Source: an uncultured Stenotrophomonas sp. (GTDB lineage Bacteria > Pseudomonadota > Gammaproteobacteria > Xanthomonadales > Xanthomonadaceae). Taken from it: a DNA stretch of 64,000 nucleotides. The stretch is taken from assembly GCF_913778665.1 (NCBI RefSeq), contig NZ_CAJYVQ010000002.1, positions 124,001 to 188,000 on the forward strand, written 5' to 3'. Positions 1 to 8,280 of this stretch are shown piece after piece. Each line of letters opens with the position of its first letter. The first letter of the stretch is position 1. A model generated the notes under the pieces. The model was given only the letters and a program-made list of their open reading frames with translations. It ran no database searches and was not told the DNA's origin. Made by a program: the position numbers and the translations under genes.

Positions 1-1
1 T

Positions 2-703
2 CCCACACCTGCTAGCAGGGCTGTAGGTGAAAAAATCCGGGCCAGAGTGGCAAAGGCTTGGTCGCCTCCTCCCTTCTACTATCATTTGCGAAAGGGAGGG
101 CACGTTGCAGCACTTCGAGCCCATGCCGATAGCACCTATTTTTTTAGATGCGACCTGAAGAACTTCTTCGGAAGCATCAACCTATCGCGTGTAACCAGAT
201 GCCTTAAGCGCTACTTCTCTTACGTTGAAGCGAGGGGGATGGCCAGCGCCAGCGTTGTCATCGCTCCAGGGGCAACGAAGACCATGCTCCCTTATGGCTT
301 TGTCCAATCGCCTCTACTTGCTTCGCTCGCACTTGACCAGAGTAGAGTCGGTGCGTATCTCCGGAAGCTGTCAGCGCAAGAAGGAATCACGGTGAGTGTC
401 TACATGGACGACATCGTCATTTCTTCGTTGGACATCGGCCAGCTGGATAAGATCAAGGCCAAGTTAGGCGAGAAAGCAGAAAAAGCGGGAATTTCCCTAA
501 ATCAAGAGAAGACGGAGGGACCTTCAACGCTTGTTACCGTCTTCAATGTCGAGCTTTCTCACAATTCGCTTGTCATCTCAGAGGAGCGAATGGCTGAATT
601 TCGCGAGGCGCTCATGGTTGCCAGCTGCGATGCGGTAGCCATGGGAATCCTTGGCTACGTCGCTTCCGTCAACGATGCGCAATTGAGCAAACTCTACCCC
701 TGA
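2..703 (+). CDS. Reverse transcriptase, 5'-truncated by window edge
   Basis: The frame is open to the left edge, so the true start is probably outside; a GTG at 47 is the first possible start inside. About 233 residues are visible. RT palm motifs are clear: motif A in RCDLKNFFGSI, motif B in LPYGFVQSPLLA, and motif C YMDDIVIS with the catalytic aspartates. The protein stops soon after the palm with no maturase or endonuclease domain, and the retron-type VTG signature is not seen in the visible part, so a group II intron or a retron is unlikely. The form resembles the 'unknown group' or defence-associated RTs (DRT class), many of which act against phage. That class is an inference; the exact family needs the missing N-terminus. 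Confidence 0.8.
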   Translation, partial: PTPASRAVGEKIRARVAKAWSPPPFYYHLRKGGHVAALRAHADSTYFFRCDLKNFFGSINLSRVTRCLKRYFSYVEARGMASASVVIAPGATKTMLPYGFVQSPLLASLALDQSRVGAYLRKLSAQEGITVSVYMDDIVISSLDIGQLDKIKAKLGEKAEKAGISLNQEKTEGPSTLVTVFNVELSHNSLVISEERMAEFREALMVASCDAVAMGILGYVASVNDAQLSKLYP

Positions 704-747
704 TCTTCTAGCCTTCTTCGCAAGGAGGAAGGGCCCCTGCGTTGCGC

Positions 748-1038
748 TCAGTCGTCGCGCCACCTGGCGCAACTTCCGCACTCATCATTGGCGAGCTCTT
801 CAACAGCCTGCTTGATGTAGTCGGTCATTTCAGTGCGACTTTCAAATTCACCTGCGATTTCGCCCCTGGTGAACTTGGTGTTTCCTAGCTTGTATGCTTC
901 CTGGACGTCCCGGTCCCCTTCCATATACGTGTCATCGTGAAGTTCGCATGTCTTCAGGGCGCCAGCCTCGACTGCAATCTGAGTTGCTATGCCCAGCTTC
1001 CTTTCATGCTCTTCAAGCATTCTCTTTGCGCCACCCAT
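748..1038 (-). CDS. Hypothetical protein, 96 aa
   Basis: A small acidic protein convergent with the reverse transcriptase, whose stop is 45 bp away. It contains two cysteines near the C-terminus (CGSC) and three others only singly. The start MGGAKRML is preceded on the minus strand by an AGGAG-like sequence (RC of tctcct at about 1044-1050), which supports it. I recognise no family. Genes of this size are common cargo in mobile elements, and the position beside an RT does not by itself link them because they are transcribed toward each other. Confidence 0.55.
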   Translation of the reverse strand: MGGAKRMLEEHERKLGIATQIAVEAGALKTCELHDDTYMEGDRDVQEAYKLGNTKFTRGEIAGEFESRTEMTDYIKQAVEELANDECGSCARWRDD

Positions 1039-1219
1039 GACATTCTCCTAGAGGCTGTTGCTGCTTTGTTCGGGGCGAAGGCCGGTTTACTCCAAATGTA
1101 TGGTCTTGAGTCGCTGCCACCTTTGGGCGGCTCTTTTCCGAAGCGTAGCGCTGCCTATTTGAGAAAACAACTGGCCAGTGCTTTCTCGTTAAATAGCGCG
1201 CCCTGAATCAAACGCAAGA

Positions 1220-1328
1220 GCGCACTTAGGCATTGCCCTTCGGGCAATGCGTGCGCAAGAGGCTGTGCTCCTTGACCCCCTAAAAAGGCGCTTGCCAAAG
1301 CCTAAAACGTAGGCATAAAGGCAAGTGC
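1220..1328 (+). other. oriT: Candidate oriT: two nested inverted repeats
   Basis: The 313-bp gap before the relaxase gene holds two elaborate hairpins. The first is an outer GCGCAC/GTGCGC (1220-1225, 1251-1256) around GCATTGCCC/GGGCAATGC with a TTC loop (1230-1250). The second is an outer GCGCTTGCC/GGCAAGTGC (1288-1296, 1320-1328, one wobble) around GCCTA/TAGGC (1300-1314). Inverted repeats immediately upstream of a mob gene are the normal form of an origin of transfer. The nic site itself cannot be placed from sequence alone. Confidence 0.55.
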
Positions 1329-1351
1329 GGGGGCCAGAACAAGGAGCATCA

Positions 1352-2920
1352 ATGGCCATCTATCACACCAGAGTAAAGACCTTCAGCCGTGCCCAAGGGC
1401 ACGCATCCACCGCCGCCGCTGCCTACAGGGCGGGGCTGCTCATAATCGATGACCGCACCGGGCTCCGGCACGACTATCGAAGGCGTGGCGGGGTCGTTGA
1501 GACCCGTTGCCTCGCTCCCGACGACGCTCCTGATTGGGCTTTCGATCCTCGGCAGCTTTGGCCTGCAGCCGAGGCTTCAGAGCGACGCAAAGACGCTACC
1601 GTTGCCCGTGAGTTCGAAGTGGCGCTGCCCCACGAACTGAGCAACGAGCAGCGTTCCGATCTGGCAGCAGAGATATCGCGCTGCTTGGTCCAGCGTTACA
1701 GGTTCGCTGTCCAATCCAGCATCCACGAGCCGCAGACCGCTGACGGGCTCAACTATCACGTCCATATCCTAGCCACGACCAGGCGTATGGACGCAGAGGG
1801 CCTGAAGGACAAGACCAGGGAGCTGGATGGTGGCCCCTCAGGTCGAGGGGAGGTGGAATGGATTCGCCAGATGGTAGGAGAGGCTATCAATGCCCATCTT
1901 GCTGCTGCAGGTGTCTCGGCCCGTGTCGATCATCGTAGCCTTAAGGACCAAGCGGCTGAGGCCGCAGAGCAAGGGGATGAGCTCACAGCGGCTGAGCTTT
2001 CCCGTGCTCCAGGACTTCATATGGGCAAAGACGCCACTGCCTTGCACCGCCGAGGCATGGATACAGATTTGAAGCAGGGCAATGACGGGATCCGGCAGGC
2101 CAACAGCGCCGCTTGGGATCGCGCCGTCGCTGACCTGGCAGAGCAGGGCAGGTTGATGGAACCCGCATCTGATCAAGCAATGCCGGTTGGCCCGCGCGAG
2201 GTTCCTTCGCATGCTGCCATCCAATCAATGCTGTCTCCTGGTGGAGTGACTCCTCAAGGTAACGTGGCCAGGGAAGTCACGCCGGTTGGGGCGGTTGCAG
2301 ATGAAGGGGCGCGGCAGCCGCAGGCCACCGCATCCAAGCAGGCCCTGAAGGAAGTGTTGGAGATGTGGGCGGAGGCGTGGATAGAGGCGCTGCGAGATAG
2401 GCTCAAATTCACGCGCAGGTTGCTCCGCAGCAGTGCTGCTCTGATATCCACTCATGTCGCAGCGCCCAGGCTCCGTGGCGACTTGGAAGAACTGCTCGCG
2501 CGACTGAAGAAGTTGAAGCGGGATGCTCTTCGCTTCAAGCGTAGGCTGAAATCTGAAGACCGTGCCCAGCACGTATTGGCCCAAGCAGAATTTGCCTTGG
2601 AGAACTTCGAAAGCCAGAACCCACGTCCAGGGCTCCTGAATCGCTCAGACTGGTCGCGGCGTCGGGCGCGCCGTGTCAGGGCTGTTGAGCTGGGACGCAA
2701 GGAGTATCAACGCGCTCACGAGGCCACTGGCCCTAAGGCTCAGGAAGACTACTGCCGTCAGACAGATGAGTCCCTCTCGCAGCTGGAGAATTGGAGTGAA
2801 GTGTTGCTGCGTAGATATCCGGTGGAGGATGCGCCCATTGACGCTCCTGAAGCCCCTATTCCAGCCGACCCCTTGCTCGTAATGAATCCTGTCAGAGATC
2901 CCGGAGCACGGTTGCACTGA
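1352..2920 (+). CDS. MobA/MobL-family relaxase
   Basis: A conjugative relaxase of 522 residues that would nick oriT and lead the strand into a recipient using another element's transfer machinery. The N-terminal 200 residues are the MobA/MobL relaxase domain: a tyrosine near the start (MAIYHTRV), the GHASTAAAAYRAG segment, and the metal-binding HVH of NYHVHIL (His136, His138). The C-terminal 200 residues are charged and helical, with many Arg and Lys. The ATG at 1352 is chosen over upstream in-frame codons because AAGGAG stands at 1340-1345 and the conserved MAIYH start follows. The gene lies right after the oriT candidate and ends at a good terminator. Confidence 0.88.
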   Translation: MAIYHTRVKTFSRAQGHASTAAAAYRAGLLIIDDRTGLRHDYRRRGGVVETRCLAPDDAPDWAFDPRQLWPAAEASERRKDATVAREFEVALPHELSNEQRSDLAAEISRCLVQRYRFAVQSSIHEPQTADGLNYHVHILATTRRMDAEGLKDKTRELDGGPSGRGEVEWIRQMVGEAINAHLAAAGVSARVDHRSLKDQAAEAAEQGDELTAAELSRAPGLHMGKDATALHRRGMDTDLKQGNDGIRQANSAAWDRAVADLAEQGRLMEPASDQAMPVGPREVPSHAAIQSMLSPGGVTPQGNVAREVTPVGAVADEGARQPQATASKQALKEVLEMWAEAWIEALRDRLKFTRRLLRSSAALISTHVAAPRLRGDLEELLARLKKLKRDALRFKRRLKSEDRAQHVLAQAEFALENFESQNPRPGLLNRSDWSRRRARRVRAVELGRKEYQRAHEATGPKAQEDYCRQTDESLSQLENWSEVLLRRYPVEDAPIDAPEAPIPADPLLVMNPVRDPGARLH

Positions 2921-2933
2921 TAGACAAGCGAAG

Positions 2934-2954
2934 GCCCCGGCGAGCCGGGGCTTT
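2934..2954 (+). terminator. Rho-independent terminator after the relaxase
   Basis: GCCCCGG (2934-2940), loop CGAG, CCGGGGC (2945-2951), then TTTA. It lies 14 bp after the relaxase stop and separates it from the convergent gene at 2976. Confidence 0.75.
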
Positions 2955-2975
2955 AGCTAACCTCGTTTCGAAAAC

Positions 2976-3272
2976 TCAGTGATAGGTAGGTCCGCGAGTG
3001 GGCTTGGACACCGCGCCACGACGCTCTGAGATCATGTCGCTCAGCTGCACCTGGTCACGCTCTACTAGGCTCTCCCTGACTCTCACTGCAGGTTTCAGAG
3101 TGTGGTCGTCGGCCGGTGGTTTTGGAACCATGCATCGGTTGATCAGTTCGTCGGCGATTTCCAATGCGTGAATGATGTCCTCGATCCGCTCTTGCGTGTC
3201 TCGTGTCCGGTCTTGGGCAATCAAAGGGCATAGCACTCGACTAGCGATAGCCAGCTTTCTTTCTAAGGGCAT
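2976..3272 (-). CDS. Hypothetical protein, 98 aa
   Basis: Small soluble protein between the relaxase and the integrase, on the integrase strand. The middle (about residues 25-45) is a predicted amphipathic helix rich in Glu, Asp, Ile and Leu; the C-terminus is basic. The minus-strand sequence just before the ATG reads GTTAGGAGCTTCAT, so AGGAG sits at a proper distance and supports the start. No family recognised. It may be an element-encoded accessory factor, but nothing in the sequence shows a function. Confidence 0.55.
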   Translation of the reverse strand: MPLERKLAIASRVLCPLIAQDRTRDTQERIEDIIHALEIADELINRCMVPKPPADDHTLKPAVRVRESLVERDQVQLSDMISERRGAVSKPTRGPTYH

Positions 3273-3413
3273 ATGAAGCTCCTAACGTGGGGGAGCTCTC
3301 ATAAAACCACCATTTGCGTTGATCGCAATAGTTGTGGCGTTTGTCAGTGCCAATGTTGGCCCGTTAGAGATACTCCTAGACGTTCCATGTAATTTTCCTG
3401 GCGCGGAGATCCG

Positions 3414-4835
3414 CTACCCCAGCAACTTCTTCAGTGCAGCGAGCTCAAGATTGAAGCTCAAGGATGAGAGCCCTGCTGTCTTGAATTCAGGGGTGACCAG
3501 CCCATTGAGCTTTTCTGCCGGGGTGAATTCCCTGCTGTAGACGGGATGGTGCTCATCATCAAGCTCGTGGCCGACAATCTGGGCGCGCATTTCTGAGGCG
3601 ACACCGAAGCCCTGCATCTGCTGGATGACCGTCTTACGCAGGGAATGGAAACCGCGTTTGGCCTTGGGCCACGCTTTCCCATGCTCAGCAAGGTGGCGGG
3701 TAAAGGCCTTGGAGATCCAGTTCCCTGCGCCATTGACGGCATTGGCCTTCGCTTGGGGGAAGAGACGGCTTGAAGTGGGCAGGCTTGCAACATAGTCGCC
3801 GAAGCCCAGGGCAATCAGGTCGGCGTGGATCGGGACAGTCCGGATGCTGGCCTCGCTCTTGAGGCGCTGGTGCTCGCCGTCGTCATTAATATGGATGTAG
3901 GCCACCCCTCCCTCCGTTTGCACATCGCTCACCAGCAGCTGCCCAACTTCAGAGGCACGGGCGCCCGTATACAGGCCCAACAAGGCTGCCCAGCGCGCGG
4001 CAGGTGACAAAGTGGCAAAAGCCGAGGGAGCAAAGAGGAGGCTGATCTGCTTCAGATCGAAGGCCTTGAAGCCTAGCTTGCGCCGCTTTCGCTTGGCGCT
4101 ATTGCCGTATGAGACATGGCTTCGGGCCGGATTGCTGTCTGTATAGTAGCCAGCGGCAATCAACCAGTCGAAGAATCCACCCAAATAGGACTGTTTGTTC
4201 ACTCGGGTTGGGGTTGAGATGCCAGCGTCGGCGAGTGACTGATAGAAGTTCGACAGGTCGATCCGGTTGATGCTCGGCAAGGGATAGTCAGGGCCGGTGG
4301 TGCGCACGAACCCGTCAATCGCCGACTTCTTGATGCTGTAGGTCTTGGGGATGGTGTCTGGGGCGATGGCCTTGAGCCAAAGATCACGCGCTTCCATCAG
4401 CGACAGGATCTTGCTGGGCTGCGGCTTGGAGGGAACTGCCGGGGCGGCTGCCGCGCCGAAGAACGCAGGGTTGACCCGTCCGATACTCTCGATGGCGCGA
4501 GTCAGTGCCTCGGTGTCTTCGCCGGGCTCCGCTTGGATACGCAGGGTGCCATTGGCGTCTCGTTCCAGGGTGTAGTCCTGGAGCCGTTGCCCTCGAAGCT
4601 CCTGGAGCCATTGCTCTGCCGTCTTCTCACCCATGCCGTTCTTCCTGATGGCGCTGAAGACCTCAGCATAGCGGGCGGCCAGGACCAGGGCGCAAGCTTG
4701 GGCGCTGCGCATTTCGCGCGTTCGAAGGCTCCGCTTGAGAATTCGGCAGCCCAGAAGGGGCTGGAGGTCGACGGGCACGCGTTGGCGGAACGAAAAGCCC
4801 GCTGGCGTCTTGATCAAGTGATGGGGAACTCTCAT
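3414..4835 (-). CDS. int: Tyrosine site-specific integrase
   Basis: A 473-residue phage-type integrase that would insert and excise the element at tRNA-Ser. The N-terminus (MRVPHHLIKTPAGFSFRQRVP) is the DUF6538 arm-binding type seen in many proteobacterial island integrases, followed by a core-binding SAM-like region near residues 155-240. The catalytic domain shows the first Arg in TGARASEVGQLLV, HSLRKT (box II His and Arg), the second His in VGHELDDE and the nucleophilic Tyr in VYSREFTP. Length is normal and all catalytic residues seen are intact. It reads away from the tRNA, 82 bp from its 3' end, the usual position next to attR. Confidence 0.92.
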   Translation of the reverse strand: MRVPHHLIKTPAGFSFRQRVPVDLQPLLGCRILKRSLRTREMRSAQACALVLAARYAEVFSAIRKNGMGEKTAEQWLQELRGQRLQDYTLERDANGTLRIQAEPGEDTEALTRAIESIGRVNPAFFGAAAAPAVPSKPQPSKILSLMEARDLWLKAIAPDTIPKTYSIKKSAIDGFVRTTGPDYPLPSINRIDLSNFYQSLADAGISTPTRVNKQSYLGGFFDWLIAAGYYTDSNPARSHVSYGNSAKRKRRKLGFKAFDLKQISLLFAPSAFATLSPAARWAALLGLYTGARASEVGQLLVSDVQTEGGVAYIHINDDGEHQRLKSEASIRTVPIHADLIALGFGDYVASLPTSSRLFPQAKANAVNGAGNWISKAFTRHLAEHGKAWPKAKRGFHSLRKTVIQQMQGFGVASEMRAQIVGHELDDEHHPVYSREFTPAEKLNGLVTPEFKTAGLSSLSFNLELAALKKLLG

Positions 4836-4885
4836 CGGGATGTGTCCCGATTTGTGTCCTGCCCCTTGCTAGGCCCAGAAAAGCA

Positions 4886-4909
4886 AAACCCCTGATTTCT
4901 CAGGGGTTT
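4886..4909 (-). terminator. Terminator of tRNA-Ser
   Basis: A perfect 10-bp stem, AAACCCCTGA (4886-4895) and TCAGGGGTTT (4900-4909) with a TTTC loop. On the minus strand the stem ends in a short T run. It is 9 bp past the tRNA CCA end and 50 bp before the integrase start, so it ends tRNA transcription before int. It may be host or element sequence, depending on where the crossover took place. Confidence 0.7.
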
Positions 4910-4917
4910 GCAGAGTC

Positions 4918-5010
4918 TGGCGGAGAGAGGGGGATTCGAACCCCCGAAGCGCGGTTTAGACGCTTACACACTTTCCAGGCGTGCTCCTTCAACCACTCGG
5001 ACACCTCTCC
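4918..5010 (-). tRNA. serT: tRNA-Ser (anticodon GGA)
   Basis: 93 nt with encoded CCA (TGG at 4918-4920 on the plus strand). The acceptor stem GGAGAGG pairs with TCTCTCC, there is a long class II variable arm, and the anticodon loop reads CTGGAAA. The T arm GGGGGTTCGAATCCCCC is perfect. The 3' half is the probable attachment site of the neighbouring element; the gene remains complete after insertion, as expected when the element carries a copy of the tRNA end. Confidence 0.95.
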
Positions 5011-5049
5011 GGATCCCTGCCATCGGCAAACGCCTCAGCAGGGGCGCAG

Positions 5050-5078
5050 ATTCTAGCGGGCGGCGCGGCACTTCACAA
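5050..5078 (-). promoter_or_regulatory. Sigma-70 promoter of tRNA-Ser
   Basis: Reading the minus strand: -35 TTGTGA (5078-5073), 17-bp spacer, -10 TAGAAT (5055-5050), with the tRNA 5' end 40 bp further on. Confidence 0.65.
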
Positions 5079-5172
5079 GCACCCCGGCCAGGAACCAGCG
5101 AAAGATGTGCCGGAGGCGAGGGGGCTGGACAGGCATGGCACAATGGAACATCCGATGGAAAACGGTGGCCTG

Positions 5173-7194
5173 ATGTCCTATCTCGTCCTTGCCCGCAAGT
5201 GGCGTCCGAAGCGTTTTGCCGAGCTGGTGGGCCAGGAACACGTGGTCCGTGCGCTCAGCAATGCGCTGGACAGCGGCCGGGTCCACCATGCGTTCCTGTT
5301 CACCGGTACCCGCGGCGTGGGCAAGACCACCATCGCGCGCATCTTCGCCAAGTCGCTGAACTGCGAGCAGGGCACCAGCGCCGATCCGTGTGGCCAGTGT
5401 GCGGCGTGCCTGGACATCGACGCCGGCCGCTACATCGACCTGCTGGAAATCGACGCCGCGTCCAACACCGGTGTCGACGATGTGCGCGAGGTGATCGAGA
5501 ACGCGCAGTACATGCCCTCGCGCGGCAAGTACAAGGTCTACCTGATCGACGAAGTGCACATGCTGTCCAAGGCGGCGTTCAATGCGCTGCTGAAGACGCT
5601 GGAAGAGCCGCCGGAGCACGTGAAGTTCCTGCTGGCCACCACCGACCCGCAGAAGCTGCCGGTCACCGTGCTCAGCCGCTGCCTGCAGTTCAACCTCAAG
5701 CGCCTGGATGAAGACCAGATCCAGGGGCAGATGACCCGCATCCTGGCGGCCGAGGAGATCGAGGCCGACAGCACTGCCATCGTGCAGCTGGCCAAGGCCG
5801 CCGACGGCAGCCTGCGCGATGGCCTGTCGCTGCTTGATCAGGCAATTGCCTATGCCGGCGGCGCGCTGCGCGAGGACGTGGTGCGCACCATGCTGGGCAC
5901 GGTCGATCGCACCCAGGTGGCGGCGATGCTGGACGCGCTGGCTGACGGCGATGGCCCTCGCCTGCTGCAGGTGGTGGCCGCGCTGGCCGAATTCTCGCCG
6001 GACTGGAGTGGCGTGCTGGAAGCGCTGGCCGAAGGCCTGCACCGCATCCAGGTGCAGCAGCTGGTGCCGGGTGCGGCCGTTGCAGAGGGCCTGGACACGG
6101 CCGCCTTCGCCGAGCGCCTGCGCCCGGAAGTGGTGCAGCTCTGGTACCAGATGGCCCTGAACGGTCGTCGCGACCTGCCGCTGGCGCCGAGCCCGCGCGC
6201 CGGATTTGAAATGGCGGTGCTGCGCATGCTGGCGTTCCGTCCGGCCGCCGCAGTGCCGCCGGTGCCGAAGGCCGTGGACGGTGCGTCGGGTGGAGCCCCG
6301 GTCGGCAATGCGACTGGAGGCGGTGCGGGCGCCGGCAGCCACGGCGCGACTGCAACGGCGGCCGCTGTGTCGGCCAGTCCGGCGGTGGTTGCGGAGGTGG
6401 CAGCGCCGGCACAGGCTGCGCCGCGCGAGCCCGAACCGGAGCCTGAGCCGGCCCCGCAGCCCGAACCTGAGCCGACGCCAGAACCGGAACCGGTTCCGGT
6501 GGAAGAGCCGGTGCAGCCGCCGCCGGTGAAGGCCGAGGCCGCACCTGCGGCCACGAACTCCGGTGCGGCCGATGATCTGCCGCCGTGGGCCACTGACGAA
6601 GCCCAGGCCCGCGACGAGGAATTGGCGGCCGGAATGGCCGGCCCGGAGGCCGCGATGGTCGCGCCCTGGCATGAATCGCCTGCGCCGGCCGCTACGCCTG
6701 CCGGCGTCGTGCCTGCCGAGCTGGAGCGTCCGTTCCGCGCCGAGGGCATTGCCATTGCCCCGGCCGAGCTGGCGCCGCAGGACGGGATCAATCAGCTGGC
6801 TACCGCCGAGGACTGGCTGGATCTGGTGGCCAACAGCGGCCTGAGCGGTCCGTCGCGGCAGCTGGCCGCCAACGCGGCCTTCATCAGTTGCCAGCACGGG
6901 ACCTTGAAACTGGGCCTTTCGCCCGGATTTGAATACCTGCGTTCGGAGCGCGCGCTGAGCGCCCTGGGCGAGATGCTGGCAAAGGCCCTCGGTCAGGCGC
7001 CGAAGATCGTGGTCGAGACCGTGGAAACCGAGCACGTTCCGGCCGAGACCCTGCACCAGCGTGCCGACCGCCAGCGTGGCGAGCGGCAGCAGGAGGCAGA
7101 GGCCGTTTTCATGGACGACCCGGAAGTGCAGGTGCTGATCCAACAGCACGGTGCCCGGGTTGTTTCCGATTCCATCCGTTCTTTTGACGAGTAA
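5173..7194 (+). CDS. dnaX: DNA polymerase III subunits gamma/tau
   Basis: Clamp-loader ATPase that, with delta and delta', loads the beta clamp, and as tau binds the polymerase core and DnaB. 673 residues from ATG 5173 (MSYLVLARKWRP, the conserved start). Walker A GTRGVGKT at residues 45-52, zinc cysteines C64, C73, C76 and C79, the DEVHMLS Walker B, and the sensor-1 ATTDPQK are all present. A long Pro/Glu/Ala linker (about residues 370-530) joins the AAA+ part to the tau C-terminal domain. I see no E. coli-like A-rich slippery heptamer, so a shorter gamma form is not evident. First gene of dnaX-ybaB-recR. Confidence 0.97.
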   Translation: MSYLVLARKWRPKRFAELVGQEHVVRALSNALDSGRVHHAFLFTGTRGVGKTTIARIFAKSLNCEQGTSADPCGQCAACLDIDAGRYIDLLEIDAASNTGVDDVREVIENAQYMPSRGKYKVYLIDEVHMLSKAAFNALLKTLEEPPEHVKFLLATTDPQKLPVTVLSRCLQFNLKRLDEDQIQGQMTRILAAEEIEADSTAIVQLAKAADGSLRDGLSLLDQAIAYAGGALREDVVRTMLGTVDRTQVAAMLDALADGDGPRLLQVVAALAEFSPDWSGVLEALAEGLHRIQVQQLVPGAAVAEGLDTAAFAERLRPEVVQLWYQMALNGRRDLPLAPSPRAGFEMAVLRMLAFRPAAAVPPVPKAVDGASGGAPVGNATGGGAGAGSHGATATAAAVSASPAVVAEVAAPAQAAPREPEPEPEPAPQPEPEPTPEPEPVPVEEPVQPPPVKAEAAPAATNSGAADDLPPWATDEAQARDEELAAGMAGPEAAMVAPWHESPAPAATPAGVVPAELERPFRAEGIAIAPAELAPQDGINQLATAEDWLDLVANSGLSGPSRQLAANAAFISCQHGTLKLGLSPGFEYLRSERALSALGEMLAKALGQAPKIVVETVETEHVPAETLHQRADRQRGERQQEAEAVFMDDPEVQVLIQQHGARVVSDSIRSFDE

Positions 7195-7200
7195 GACACC

Positions 7201-7521
7201 ATGCGCGGAAACATCGCCCAACTGATGCAGCAGGCCCAGAAGATGCAGGAAAACCTGCAGAAGGCCCAGGAAGAAATCGCCAGGATCGAAGTGACCGGCA
7301 GCGCCGGTGGCGGCATGGTCAGCGTGACCCTGACCGGCGCCAAGGAGTGCCGAAAGGTACGCATCGACCCGTCGCTGGCCAGCGACCCTGAAATGCTGGA
7401 AGACCTGATCGCCGCCGCCTTCAATGACGCCTCGAACAAGATCGACGCCGAGTCGAAGTCGAAGATGGGTTCGGCCACCGCCGGCATGCAGCTGCCGCCG
7501 GGCATGAAGCTGCCGTTCTGA
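7201..7521 (+). CDS. ybaB: YbaB/EbfC nucleoid-associated protein
   Basis: A 106-residue small DNA-binding protein that dimerises through a long N-terminal helix (here [23 protein letters not shown]) and bends DNA. The central [16 protein letters not shown] strand segment and the Met/Pro-rich tail are typical. It starts 6 bp after the dnaX stop, in the conserved dnaX-ybaB-recR order, so it is co-transcribed with dnaX. Confidence 0.95.
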   Translation: MRGNIAQLMQQAQKMQENLQKAQEEIARIEVTGSAGGGMVSVTLTGAKECRKVRIDPSLASDPEMLEDLIAAAFNDASNKIDAESKSKMGSATAGMQLPPGMKLPF

Positions 7522-7526
7522 TCGTG

Positions 7527-7586
7527 GGTAGCGTCGAGCCTGCTCGACGCTACCGAGCCTTTCAGTCGAGCATGGCTCGACGCTAC
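7527..7586. repeat. Pair of SMAG-type palindromes
   Basis: First element: a 13-bp stem GGTAGCGTCGAGC/GCTCGACGCTACC (7527-7539, 7542-7554) with a 2-nt loop and the GTAG head. The second (7565-7586) keeps GTCGAGC/GCTCGAC and the terminal GCTAC but has lost its left GTAG arm. They lie inverted within the ybaB-recR gap and can form hairpins in the mRNA. A head-to-head pair like this resembles a REPIN. Confidence 0.8.
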
Positions 7587-7599
7587 AAAGCCTGTCGCC

Positions 7600-8199
7600 G
7601 TGTCCGCACCCCTGCTTGAACAATTGATCGATGCGCTGCGGGTGTTGCCTGGCGTCGGCCAGAAGACTGCCCAGCGCATGGCCTACCACCTGCTCGAGCG
7701 TGAGCGCGAAGGCGGCCAGCGGCTGGCCGAAGCGCTGGCGATGGCGGTGGAGCGCATCGGCCATTGCGCGCAGTGCCGCGACTTCAGCGAAACCGAGCTG
7801 TGCCCGACCTGTGCCAACAACAGTCGCGAGCGCAGCCAGCTGTGCGTGGTCGAATCGCCGGCCGATCGCCTGGCGATCGAGAACGCGACCGGGTTCCGCG
7901 GCGTCTACTTCGTGCTGCAGGGCCGCCTGTCCCCACTCGATGGCGTCGGCCCGCGCGAACTCGGGCTCGAGCAGCTGGAGCAGCGCCTGGCCGAGGGCGA
8001 AGTGCAGGAACTGATCATTGCCACCAGCGCCACGGTCGAAGGCGAGGCGACTGCGCATTACCTGGCGCAGCTGGCGCGTGCGCGCAAGGTGCAGCCCAGC
8101 CGCCTGGCGCAGGGCCTGCCGCTGGGTGGTGAACTGGAATACGTCGATCGCGGCACGCTGTCCCATGCCTTCGGGACGCGCAGCGAATTCCGCGATTGA
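7600..8199 (+). CDS. recR: Recombination mediator RecR
   Basis: 199 residues; with RecO and RecF it helps load RecA on SSB-coated gaps. The N-terminal helix-hairpin-helix ([19 protein letters not shown]) is followed by a zinc finger with C56, C59, C68 and C71, then a TOPRIM domain beginning [21 protein letters not shown]. The start is GTG at 7600 ([10 protein letters not shown]), the only in-frame codon consistent with the family. It is separated from ybaB only by the palindrome pair. Confidence 0.97.
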   Translation: MSAPLLEQLIDALRVLPGVGQKTAQRMAYHLLEREREGGQRLAEALAMAVERIGHCAQCRDFSETELCPTCANNSRERSQLCVVESPADRLAIENATGFRGVYFVLQGRLSPLDGVGPRELGLEQLEQRLAEGEVQELIIATSATVEGEATAHYLAQLARARKVQPSRLAQGLPLGGELEYVDRGTLSHAFGTRSEFRD

Positions 8200-8280
8200 T
8201 CGGCAACTTCGTGCGCCTCGTCACGCGCGTACGGCGGGGGTCGTTGCATACAATGCCAGGTCCCCCCGCCGAGGCCGGCC

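Larger units (their letters stand above)
1..4920. mobile_element. Integrative mobilizable element (right end) in tRNA-Ser
   Basis: The block between the left window edge and tRNA-Ser has a tyrosine integrase directly beside the 3' end of the tRNA, a MobA/MobL relaxase, an oriT-like inverted-repeat region, a reverse transcriptase and unknown small genes. This is the usual layout of an element integrated by site-specific recombination into a tRNA 3' end. No type IV secretion genes are visible, so it looks mobilizable rather than self-transmissible, but its left part lies outside the window. The distal repeat of the tRNA end cannot be seen here. Boundaries are inferred. Confidence 0.75.

Noticed and set aside
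2..703. Retron
   Set aside because: No VTG motif in the visible part, and the RT C-terminal end is followed by an unrelated convergent gene; the upstream side, where an msr-msd would lie, is outside the window.
5011..5172. 4.5S RNA gene between tRNA-Ser and dnaX
   Set aside because: I looked for the conserved GGAAGNAGC-type apical loop of SRP RNA and did not find it.
6420..6550. Programmed frameshift in dnaX giving gamma
   Set aside because: No A-rich slippery heptamer is visible in the linker; the repeats are Pro/Glu codons.
5053..8166. 1037-codon open frame opposite dnaX-ybaB-recR
   Set aside because: It mirrors three well-known genes on the other strand; its protein is rich in His, Arg and Gln from high-GC antisense codons and has no family features.
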